Source: Rhodospirillaceae bacterium CCH5-H10
GTDB taxonomy: Bacteria > Pseudomonadota > Alphaproteobacteria > Reyranellales > Reyranellaceae
Assembly (NCBI GenBank): GCA_001557035.1
Contig: LSKJ01000766.1
Location: 1 to 13,898, forward strand
Length of the DNA stretch: 13,898 nt
Direction: 5' to 3'
Part shown: one piece after another, positions 6,100 to 13,898 of the stretch
Layout: the number at the start of each line of letters is the position of its first letter
Position numbering within the stretch: position 1 is the stretch's first letter
Translations under genes and position numbers: made by a program
The notes under the pieces: model-generated
The model's input: the letters and a program-made list of their open reading frames with translations, nothing else
What the model was told of the DNA's origin: nothing
Database searches by the model: none

Positions 6100-6975
6100 C
6101 TAGCCCTTTGCCGCGATCTTGTCCTGCGTCTTCAGGTCGAAGTCGCTGGCGTCGTGGCGCTCGTGGAGCTGGGCCGCGGGATCGCCCTGCAGGCGGTTGA
6201 CGATGCGGCCGCGCTTGACCGCCGGGCGCGCGCCGATCTCATCGGCCCAGCGATTGACGTTCTTGTACTCGTGCACGGCCAGGAACTCGCCGGCGCCATA
6301 AAGGAGGCCCTTGGCCAGCCCGCCGTACCACGGCCAGACCGCGATGTCGGCGATCGTGTAGTCGTCACCGCCCAGGAACCTGGCTTCGGCCAGCCGCCGG
6401 TCGAGCACGTCGAGCTGGCGCTTAGTTTCCATCGCGAACCGGTCGATCGCATACTCGATCTTGGTCGGCGCATAGGCATAGAAGTGGCCGAAGCCGCCGC
6501 CCAGATAGGGCGCGCTGCCCATCTGCCAGAACAGCCACGACAGGCACTCCGCCCGCTTTGCGCTGTCGGTCGGCACCAGCGCGCCGAACTTCTCCGCGAG
6601 ATAGAGCAGGATCGCGCCCGACTCGAACACGCGCACCGGCTTCGGCCCGCTGCGATCCAGCAGCGCCGGGATCTTCGAATTGGGATTGATCGCCACGAAG
6701 CCACTGCCGAATTGGTCGCCCTCGCCGATCTTGATCAGCCAGGCGTCGTACTCGGCGCCCTTGTGGCCGAGCGCCAGCAGCTCCTCGAGCATGATCGTGA
6801 CCTTCTGGCCGTTCGGCGTGCCCAGCGAATAGAGCTGCAGCGGGTGCTTGCCGACCGGCAGTTCCTTCTCGCTGGTTGGCCCGGCGATCGGCCGGTTGAT
6901 GTTGGCGAACCGGCCGCCGCTCGCCTTGTTCCAGGTCCAGACCTTGGGCGGCGTGTAGTCGGATGCGTTACTCAT
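6100..6975 (-). CDS. yghU: YghU-type glutathione S-transferase / glutathione-dependent disulfide-bond oxidoreductase
   Basis: The 291-residue protein matches E. coli YghU along its whole length, as recalled: VWTWNKASGG, FANINRPIAGPT, LPVGKHPLQLYSLGTPNGQKVTIMLEELLALG, GAEYDAWLIKIGEGDQF, NPNSKIPALLD, LGGGFGHFYAYAP and a tail with LHERHDASDF. It has an N-terminal thioredoxin-like domain and a C-terminal all-helical GST domain. E. coli YghU binds two glutathione molecules and reduces disulfides; the same role is expected here. The start at 6975 follows AGGATACAGGAAGC; a longer reading to 7089 has no likeness to the family and was dropped. It stands 135 bases downstream of the YCII-like gene on the same strand and is probably transcribed on its own or at low level from upstream. 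Confidence 0.95.
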   Translation of the reverse strand: MSNASDYTPPKVWTWNKASGGRFANINRPIAGPTSEKELPVGKHPLQLYSLGTPNGQKVTIMLEELLALGHKGAEYDAWLIKIGEGDQFGSGFVAINPNSKIPALLDRSGPKPVRVFESGAILLYLAEKFGALVPTDSAKRAECLSWLFWQMGSAPYLGGGFGHFYAYAPTKIEYAIDRFAMETKRQLDVLDRRLAEARFLGGDDYTIADIAVWPWYGGLAKGLLYGAGEFLAVHEYKNVNRWADEIGARPAVKRGRIVNRLQGDPAAQLHERHDASDFDLKTQDKIAAKG

Positions 6976-7084
6976 GCTTCCTGTATCCTCTGATGGAGCT
7001 TGATCGATGAGGCATACTACCCGGCCCGCGCAATTCCTGCTCGCCCCGCCTTGAGGGATCGGCAACGGATTCCTCATCGGCTGC

Positions 7085-7102
7085 CGCACGAATTCTCGTG
7101 CG
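7085..7102. terminator. Small hairpin after the YCII-domain gene
   Basis: CGCACGA (7085-7091) and TCGTGCG (7096-7102) form a perfect seven-base stem with a four-base loop, eight bases past the stop of the YCII-domain gene. There is no T-run, so termination is only possible, not shown. The rest of 6976-7110 holds only the yghU ribosome binding site and no clear promoter. Confidence 0.35.
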
Positions 7103-7110
7103 ACCCGCGT

Positions 7111-7491
7111 TCAGCCGGCGTCGCCCATCAGGTCGGCCAGCTCGTAGAACGGCCGGATCTCGATTTCGCTCGGTCCGGGCATGGGATTGGGGCAGCGCCT
7201 TACCCAGGCCACCGCCTCGTCCATGTCCTTGACCTCCCAGAGCCAGAAGCCGGCGATCTGCTCCCCCGCCGGCGCGAACGGCCCATTCCTCACCGTGCGA
7301 ACGGCGCCGTCGAAACCCACCCGCCTTCCCTCGGAGGTGGGCTTCAGCCCGTCGCCGTCGCGCAGGATGCCGGCCTTCTGAAGCTCGTCGTTGAACTTCC
7401 CCATGGCTTCCATCAGCACCATCGTCTCGGGAGAACGGACGAAGCCCTTCTCGCTGTCCGCGGTCGCCTTCACGATCACCATCACGCGCAT
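7111..7491 (-). CDS. YCII-related (DGPF) domain protein
   Basis: The 126-residue protein begins MRVMVIVKATADSEKG and carries the YCII/DGPF pattern: a first strand, a helix with FNDELQKAGILRDGDGLKPTSEG, then VRNGPFAPAGEQIAGFWLWEVKDMDEAVAWVRRCPNP, and IEIRPFYELADL at the end. The PF-type strand is where the DGPF family motif lies. YCII proteins form ferredoxin-like dimers; most have no proven enzyme activity, and some are found near sigma factors of the ECF type. No sigma factor is seen here. The start at 7491 has AAGGAG just upstream. The same frame stays open further upstream into the next gene, but no good start lies there. Confidence 0.92.
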   Translation of the reverse strand: MRVMVIVKATADSEKGFVRSPETMVLMEAMGKFNDELQKAGILRDGDGLKPTSEGRRVGFDGAVRTVRNGPFAPAGEQIAGFWLWEVKDMDEAVAWVRRCPNPMPGPSEIEIRPFYELADLMGDAG

Positions 7492-7579
7492 GTCTGTCTC
7501 CTTCGTGGAGCCGAACTCATCGGCCTTGTGACGGAACGACGAACGAGGCTTGCCGGGGCCGACAGGTCGACCGGATATT

Positions 7580-8107
7580 TTATGACGGCCTGAAGCCCGC
7601 CAGGAGCAGCGCTTCGCGCAGTTCCGGGTCCGGTGCGTGCGAAAGCCTCGAAAGCTCGGCGTAGGGATCGCCACGCAATCCCAGCGCCGCCGCGAAGGCC
7701 GGCTCGGTCTTGGCGCCGCCGTCCCGCAGGACCATGACTCGCGCGCGAAGCGCATCTCCGCCCAGTGCCAGCAGCCGCCCTTCGGCCAGGAAATGCCGCC
7801 AGCCTTCCTGCCGATCGACCTCGACGGGACTGGCGAATATTTCCACCGGCCAGCCGTCGATCGCCAACGTCGCCACCAGCGGCCGGCCTGCCTCTGTCCA
7901 TCGCCGGAGGTTGAGCGCGGGAAGCCGCTCGCGCGCTCGCCACAGGCGATCGGCAACCTCGTCGGGCTCCGGCGCATGGCACAGGATGTCGATGTCGCTG
8001 CCGGCAATCGAAACCCCGAGCGGCAGGGTGCCGGCGATCCGGGGATCGAACCCGGACAGGAGATCCAGCACGCCGCTGGCGGCCAGCGCCTGCCGCCAGC
8101 CCGGCAT
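7580..8107 (-). CDS. DUF4269 family nucleotidyltransferase-like protein
   Basis: The 175-residue protein shows the DUF4269 pattern ASGVLDLLSGFDPRIAGTLPLGVSIAGSDIDILCH (about residues 9-44), with a G-(T)-x-P-L-G-x-D-I-D form related to the nucleotidyltransferase fold. Later come WPVEIFASPVEVDRQEGWRHFLAEGRLL and a C-terminal PDPELREALLLAGF. Function is unknown in the family; the SDIDI acidic pair suggests a metal site. Its ATG overlaps the stop of the ABC-F gene by one base (TGATG), so it is the second gene of that operon and is probably translated by coupling. Nothing else about regulation is visible. Confidence 0.9.
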   Translation of the reverse strand: MPGWRQALAASGVLDLLSGFDPRIAGTLPLGVSIAGSDIDILCHAPEPDEVADRLWRARERLPALNLRRWTEAGRPLVATLAIDGWPVEIFASPVEVDRQEGWRHFLAEGRLLALGGDALRARVMVLRDGGAKTEPAFAAALGLRGDPYAELSRLSHAPDPELREALLLAGFRPS

Positions 8108-9732
8108 CAGCCCGGATGCAGGCCCGGCGCTTCCTGGCCGGTGCTGGCGACGTATTCGGTGTAGCCGCCGCCATACTGATGGACACCCTCGGGCGTCAGT
8201 TCGAGGACGCGGTTGGAGAGCGCGGCCAGGAAGTGGCGGTCGTGGGAGACGAACAGCATCGTGCCCTCGAACTGCGCGAGCGCGGCGACCAGCATTTCCT
8301 TGGTCGCCATGTCGAGGTGGTTGGTCGGCTCGTCAAGCACCAGGAAGTTCGGCGGATCGAACAGCATCTTGGCCATGACCAGCCGCGCCTTCTCGCCGCC
8401 CGACAGCACACGGCAGGGCTTCTCGACATCGTCGCCGGAGAAGCCGAAGCAGCCGGCCAGCGACTTCAGCGCCCCGGTGCCGGCTTGTGGGAAGGAATGG
8501 TCGAGCGATTCGAAGACCGTGTCGTCACCGTCCAGCAGGTCCATCGAGTGCTGGGCGAAATAGCCCATCTTCACGCTGGCGCCGATCGCGACGCTGCCGT
8601 CGTCCGGCTCGGTCGCGCCGGCCACCAACTTCAGCAGCGTGGACTTGCCCGCGCCGTTGGCGCCCAGCACGCACCAGCGTTCCAAGCGGCGCAGCCGCAG
8701 GTCGAGCCCCGAATAGATCGGCTGCGTGCCATAACCTTTATGGACGTTGCGGAAGCTCACCACGTCCTCGCCCGAGCGCGGCGGCGTGCGGAAGTCGAAC
8801 ATCACGGACTGGCGGCGCCGCGGCGGCTCGACCTTCTCGATCTTGTCGAGCTTCTTCACCCGGCTCTGCACCTGCGCGGCGTGGCTGGCGCGCGCCTTGA
8901 AGCGCTCGATGAACTTCATCTCCTTGGCCAGCATCGCCTGCTGGCGCTCGAACTGCGCCTGGCGCTGCTTCTCGCCCAGCGCCCGCTGCTGCTCGTAGAA
9001 GTCGAAGTTGCCCGAATAGGTGATGAGCGTGCCGCCGTCGATCTCGATCACCTTGCCGACGATGCGGTTCATGAACTCGCGGTCGTGGCTGGTCATCAGC
9101 AGCGCGCCCTCGTACTTCTTCAGGAAGTCCTCCAGCCAGATCAGGCTTTCGAGATCGAGGTGGTTGCTGGGCTCGTCGAGCAGCATGCCGTCGGGCCGCA
9201 TCAGCAGGATGCGGGCCAGCGCCACGCGCATCTTCCAGCCGCCGGAGAGCAGGCCGACGTCGCCGTCCATCCGCTCCTGGCTGAACGAAAGGCCGGCCAG
9301 CACCTCGCGCGCGCGGGCGTCCAGCGCGTAGCCGTCCAGCTCCTCGAACCGGCCCTGCACCTCGCCGTAACGCTCGACCAGCGCATCCATGTTGTCGGCC
9401 TGCGCCGGATCGGCCATCGCCGCCTCGAGCTGGGCGATCTCGATGGCCAGCGCGCTCACCGGGCCCACGCCGTCCATGACTGCCGCGACCGCGCTCATGC
9501 CCGACATCTCGCCGACATCCTGGCTGAAATAGCCGATGCTCATGCCGGGATCGATCGTCACCTGCCCGTCGTCGGGCTGTTCCTGACCGGAAATCATCCG
9601 GAACAGCGTCGTCTTGCCCGCACCGTTGGGTCCGACGAGGCCCGCCTTCTCCCCCTTCTGCAGGCCCATCGAGGCGTCGATGAACAGGATCTGGTGGCCG
9701 TTCTGCTTGCTGATGTTGTCGAGGCGAATCAT
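8107..9732 (-). CDS. ABC-F family ATPase (ribosome-associated translation factor)
   Basis: The 541-residue protein has two ABC domains on one chain and no membrane segment, as in ABC-F. Domain 1 has Walker A GPNGAGKTT (34-42), signature LLSGGWKMR and Walker B LLDEPSNHLD. Domain 2 has GANGAGKST, LSGGEKARL and LVLDEPTNHLD. Between them lies a charged helical linker (YEQQRALGEKQRQAQFERQ, then FIERFKARA) that matches the ABC-F P-site tRNA-interaction motif region. ABC-F proteins act on stalled or resting ribosomes; which subfamily this is (YbiT-like is my best guess) needs an alignment. The ATG at 9732 begins the usual MIRLDNISK; the longer open frame to 9909 runs through the vapBC promoter and was rejected. 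It is transcribed divergently from vapBC. Its own promoter was not identified, and the Shine-Dalgarno is weak. Confidence 0.95.
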   Translation of the reverse strand: MIRLDNISKQNGHQILFIDASMGLQKGEKAGLVGPNGAGKTTLFRMISGQEQPDDGQVTIDPGMSIGYFSQDVGEMSGMSAVAAVMDGVGPVSALAIEIAQLEAAMADPAQADNMDALVERYGEVQGRFEELDGYALDARAREVLAGLSFSQERMDGDVGLLSGGWKMRVALARILLMRPDGMLLDEPSNHLDLESLIWLEDFLKKYEGALLMTSHDREFMNRIVGKVIEIDGGTLITYSGNFDFYEQQRALGEKQRQAQFERQQAMLAKEMKFIERFKARASHAAQVQSRVKKLDKIEKVEPPRRRQSVMFDFRTPPRSGEDVVSFRNVHKGYGTQPIYSGLDLRLRRLERWCVLGANGAGKSTLLKLVAGATEPDDGSVAIGASVKMGYFAQHSMDLLDGDDTVFESLDHSFPQAGTGALKSLAGCFGFSGDDVEKPCRVLSGGEKARLVMAKMLFDPPNFLVLDEPTNHLDMATKEMLVAALAQFEGTMLFVSHDRHFLAALSNRVLELTPEGVHQYGGGYTEYVASTGQEAPGLHPG

Positions 9733-9794
9733 GGGGTCCGGGTACGCGGGAAGAAGGCGGGCGGTAGTAAACGGAGGCGGTGCCGCCGGCAATC

Positions 9795-9823
9795 TTGTTA
9801 AGAGGGCATGCAAGGCGTATATA
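9795..9823 (+). promoter_or_regulatory. vapBC promoter
   Basis: TTGTTA (9795-9800), a 17-base spacer and TATATA (9818-9823) make a good sigma70-like promoter. A start near 9830 would give a leader of about 21 bases with AAGG (9841-9844) as the ribosome binding site before the ATG at 9851. Activity is inferred. Confidence 0.65.
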
Positions 9824-9839
9824 CGCATTCGTATATACA
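9815..9839. promoter_or_regulatory. VapBC operator: palindrome plus second half-site
   Basis: GCGTATATACGC (9815-9826) is a perfect 12-base palindrome. The nine-base core CGTATATAC occurs again at 9830-9838, 14 bases on. The first copy covers the -10 box and the second lies at the expected transcription start. Such paired sites are typical of autoregulated vapBC operons, where the AbrB-type antitoxin with bound toxin represses. Confidence 0.65.
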
Positions 9840-9850
9840 AAAGGCTGGCC

Positions 9851-10111
9851 ATGTCGCAATTCGCCAAGGTGTTTCGCTCCGGGAATTCCCAGGCGGTTCG
9901 CCTTCCCAAGGAGTTCCGCTTCGACGTCGAAGAGGTCGAGGTGTCGCGCGAAGGCGATGCCGTGATCCTGCGTCCTCACCGCGGCGCCACGGCACCGTGG
10001 GCATCGCTGCGCGCTGCCGTCGACCGGGGTTTCAGCGCAGACTTCATGGAAGACGGCCGGCAGCAACCCGACGATCAAAGCCGGCCCGGACTCGACCGCG
10101 CTTTCGGCTGA
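9851..10111 (+). CDS. vapB: VapB-type antitoxin (AbrB/MazE swapped-hairpin fold)
   Basis: The 86-residue protein begins MSQFAKVFRSGNSQAVRLPKEF, the classic SpoVT/AbrB DNA-binding beta-hairpin of VapB/VagC antitoxins, followed by VEVSREGDAVILRP. The C-terminal part (about 45-86) is polar and would wrap around the toxin. It neutralises VapC and represses its own promoter. The start at 9851 has AAGG six bases upstream. Its TGA overlaps the vapC ATG as TGATG, which is standard coupling. An upstream open frame in the same register runs through the promoter and was not used. Confidence 0.93.
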   Translation: MSQFAKVFRSGNSQAVRLPKEFRFDVEEVEVSREGDAVILRPHRGATAPWASLRAAVDRGFSADFMEDGRQQPDDQSRPGLDRAFG

Positions 10112-10515
10112 TGGCCTGGCTGCTCGACACCAATGCCGTCATCGCCCTGGTGACGCGCCGATCCGAGGCCTTGCGCCGCCGCGTGGAAGCCGCCGAGCCG
10201 GGAACGCTGGCCACTTCCGCCATCGTCGCGCACGAACTGTACTTCGGGGCGTACCGTAGCCAGAAGATCGAGTTCAACCTCGAGACGCTGCGCCTGCTCT
10301 TCGCCGATCTCGTCGTTCTCGACCTCGACCGGGAAGACGCCCGCACAGCGGGTGAGATCAGAGCCGGTTTGGCCCGGCAGGGACTACCGATCGGCCCCTA
10401 CGACGTGTTGATCGCCGGACAGGCAAAGGCGCGTGGCCTGACCCTCGTCACCAACAACCTCGCCGAATTTCGGCGCGTCGACGGACTCAGCATCGAGGAT
10501 TGGACGCAAGCTTAG
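10111..10515 (+). CDS. vapC: VapC-type PIN-domain toxin ribonuclease
   Basis: The 134-residue protein is a complete PIN domain. It shows LLDTN with Asp6, the ATSAIVAHEL segment with Glu42, the PYDVLIAGQA segment with Asp98 and the VTNNLAEFRRV segment with Asn116/Glu119. These acidic residues bind the metal ions for RNA cleavage. VapC toxins cut specific RNAs, often tRNAs; the target is not readable. All catalytic positions are intact, so the toxin is probably active when free. It overlaps vapB by one base. The pair is not flanked by mobile-element genes in this window. Confidence 0.94.
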   Translation: MAWLLDTNAVIALVTRRSEALRRRVEAAEPGTLATSAIVAHELYFGAYRSQKIEFNLETLRLLFADLVVLDLDREDARTAGEIRAGLARQGLPIGPYDVLIAGQAKARGLTLVTNNLAEFRRVDGLSIEDWTQA

Positions 10516-12813
<2,298 letters not shown>

Positions 12814-12837
12814 GCCGACGCAGGCGCTGAAGACGAC

Positions 12838-12869
12838 AAAGCCGCCCCAGGCAACCGGGGCGGCTTTTT
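12838..12869 (+). terminator. Intrinsic terminator of the isocitrate dehydrogenase gene
   Basis: AAAGCCGCCCC pairs perfectly with GGGGCGGCTTT (12838-12848 with 12857-12867) around an eight-base loop, and a run of five T (12865-12869) closes it. It starts 25 bases after the stop codon. The opposite strand has only three T after the stem, so it may act weakly for the converging DUF2256 gene as well. Confidence 0.92.
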
Positions 12870-12873
12870 CTTT

Positions 12874-12989
12874 CCGTCGTCCCGACCGGAGCGAAGCGAA
12901 GTGGAGGGACCTACTCTCCACCAATAGCCGGCTATTCGTCGGACGAAGGTCTCTCCGCGCGGGCCTGCGGCCCTTGGTCGAGACGACGG
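12874..12989. repeat. Imperfect palindromic repeat between icd and the DUF2256 gene
   Basis: The left arm 12874-12912 (begins CCGTCGTCCCGACC, ends GGAGGGACCT) and the right arm 12947-12989 are inverted relatives. The right arm read on the minus strand begins CCGTCGTCTCGACC and ends GGAGAGACCT. The ends match well and the centres differ. This is the same broad type of dispersed GC-rich palindrome as the one at 3963-4050. The right arm and part of the centre lie inside the DUF2256 reading frame and supply its last 20 or so codons. Confidence 0.65.
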
Positions 12990-13150
12990 GAAGACGCCCG
13001 AACCTTGCGCCGCAGATCGCCCTTGCAGCGTTCCGAGCAGGTCTTGACCTGGTCCCAGTCGCGCGCCCACTTCTTGCGCCAGGTGAAGGGCCGGCCGCAG
13101 GCGGCGCAGGTCTTTTCCGGCAGGGTCGACTTGGTGTAGCGCTTCGCCAT
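12932..13150 (-). CDS. DUF2256 domain protein
   Basis: The 72-residue basic protein begins MAKRYTKSTLPEKTCAACGRPF and continues WRKKWARDWDQVKTCSERCK, the DUF2256 signature with two CxxC/CxxxC pairs that probably bind zinc. The function is unknown, but DUF2256 is often found beside or fused to FeS-type photolyase/cryptochrome proteins, and here its ATG overlaps the photolyase stop as TGATG. The domain ends near residue 50; the rest (ASSRRLDQGPQARAERPSSDE) is coded by one arm of a palindromic repeat and looks unlike a normal family tail, so the original stop may have been lost to insertion of the repeat. Confidence 0.9.
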   Translation of the reverse strand: MAKRYTKSTLPEKTCAACGRPFTWRKKWARDWDQVKTCSERCKGDLRRKVRASSRRLDQGPQARAERPSSDE

Positions 13151-13898
13151 CACAGGCTCGCCAGAAACGCCGCCGCGCTGTCGGCGATCCGAGCCCGCTC
13201 CGCGTCGGGGAACTTGTCGTAGGTGCGGACCATCTGCGCCATGCGGGGATTGCGCCCGATCTTCTCGCGATGGCGCGCGATGAAATCCCAGTAGAGCGCG
13301 TTGAAGGGACAGGCGCGCGGTCCCGTCCGCTGCTTCACGTCGTAGGCGCAGCCCTGGCAATAATCCGACATGCGATCGATATAGGCGCCGCTCGCGGCAT
13401 AGGGCTTGGAGGCCAGCAGGCCGCCGTCGGCGAACTGGCTCATGCCCACCGTGTTGGGCAGCTCGACCCATTCGTAGGCGTCGGCATAGACCGCGAGATA
13501 CCATTCGTGCAGCTCGTGCGGATCGATCCCCGCCAGCAGCGCGAAGTTGCCGGTGACCATCAGCCGCTGGATATGGTGGGCGTAGGCCTGCTCGCGCGTC
13601 TGCGTCACCGCCGCCCGCACGCAGGCCATCTCCGTCTCGCCCGTCCAGTAGAAGTCGGGGAGCGGGCGCGCGTGGCCCAGGAAGTTGCTGCGCTCGTAGC
13701 CCGGCATCTTCAGCCAGTAGATTCCGCGCACATATTCGCGCCAGCCGATGATCTGGCGGATGAACCCTTCCGCCGCGTTCAGCGGCACCCGACCGGCGCG
13801 CCACGCCGCCTCGACCTGACGGCAGACCTGTAGCGGATCGAGCAGGCCGCAGTTCAGGTAGGGCGCGATGACGGCGTGATAGAGGAACGGCTCGCCCG
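13150..13898 (-). CDS. FeS-type bacterial photolyase/cryptochrome (CryB/PhrB class), C-terminal part
   Basis: The frame is open to the window edge, giving 248 visible residues of a protein usually about 500 long. It holds the FAD-binding helical domain: LNAAEGFIRQIIGWREYVRGIYW, then GYERSNFLG, HIQRLMVTGNFALLAGIDP, HELHEWYLAVYADAYEWVELPNTVGMSQFADGG. The DYCQGCAYDVKQ and ACPFNALYWDF segments carry three of the cysteines that bind a [4Fe-4S] cluster in this class; the fourth is the Cys of LLDPLQVC near the visible start. The class includes prokaryotic (6-4) photolyases that repair UV damage with light. Because all four cluster cysteines are intact, it is likely functional. It is followed by the DUF2256 gene in a TGATG overlap. 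The N-terminal antenna-binding domain is outside the window. Confidence 0.95.
   Translation of the reverse strand, partial: GEPFLYHAVIAPYLNCGLLDPLQVCRQVEAAWRAGRVPLNAAEGFIRQIIGWREYVRGIYWLKMPGYERSNFLGHARPLPDFYWTGETEMACVRAAVTQTREQAYAHHIQRLMVTGNFALLAGIDPHELHEWYLAVYADAYEWVELPNTVGMSQFADGGLLASKPYAASGAYIDRMSDYCQGCAYDVKQRTGPRACPFNALYWDFIARHREKIGRNPRMAQMVRTYDKFPDAERARIADSAAAFLASL

Noticed and set aside
4791..6200. Long plus-strand open frame across the LysR and asparaginase-like genes
   Set aside because: Arg/His/Gly-rich shadow crossing two real genes and the gaps between them; no domain is visible.
6976..7089. N-terminal extension of the yghU-like protein
   Set aside because: No similarity to YghU, and a good AGGA ribosome binding site precedes the ATG at 6975.
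8116..9801. Long plus-strand open frame antisense to the ABC-F gene
   Set aside because: Low-complexity His/Leu/Arg composition and no recognisable domain; both ABC modules lie on the other strand.
9733..9909. N-terminal extension of the ABC-F protein to 9909
   Set aside because: It runs through the vapBC promoter and into vapB; the normal ABC-F start MIRLDNISK is at 9732.

Overview
The window is GC-rich, densely coded DNA that looks like an alphaproteobacterium. The monomeric NADP isocitrate dehydrogenase, a Bug/TctC-type solute-binding protein, an FeS-type bacterial photolyase, a DUF4269 protein and many TGATG/ATGA gene overlaps fit a soil or water member such as the Reyranella/Rhizobiales area. 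That placement is an inference, because no rRNA or marker gene is present.

Layout, left to right. (1) 1-1205, minus strand: a tightly coupled operon of an ArsR-type repressor, an AHSA1/SRPBCC protein and a DUF899 thioredoxin-like protein (cut by the window edge). Its promoter carries two tandem palindromes and probably gives a leaderless mRNA. (2) 1229-3850, minus strand: a three-gene operon of a Bug-type periplasmic binding protein, an unrecognised conserved 361-residue protein, and a UGSC-family selenoprotein. The selenoprotein reads through an in-frame TGA at 1469-1471, followed at once by a hairpin that resembles a bacterial SECIS element. Standard gene calling would cut this gene to 92 residues. 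(3) 4061-6005, minus strand: a LysR-type regulator behind an asparaginase-family protein that lacks the usual catalytic Asp. (4) 6100-8107, minus strand: a YghU-type glutathione transferase, a YCII/DGPF-domain protein and a DUF4269 nucleotidyltransferase-like protein coupled to the ABC-F gene before it. (5) 8107-9732, minus strand: an ABC-F translation-factor ATPase. (6) 9795-10515, plus strand: a VapB/VapC toxin-antitoxin pair with a promoter overlapped by a palindromic operator. (7) 10591-12869, plus strand: monomeric isocitrate dehydrogenase with a clear intrinsic terminator. (8) 12874-13898, minus strand: an FeS-type photolyase (C-terminal part only) coupled to a DUF2256 protein whose tail runs into a palindromic repeat.

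The most interesting part is region 2. Uptake (Bug protein), an unknown partner enzyme and a Sec-Gly-Ser-Cys redox protein lie in one transcription unit next to a LysR regulator, which suggests a selenium-dependent pathway for an unknown organic substrate. The Sec machinery (selA, selB, selC, selD) is not in the window and must be sought elsewhere in the genome. No tRNA, rRNA, CRISPR array or insertion sequence was seen.
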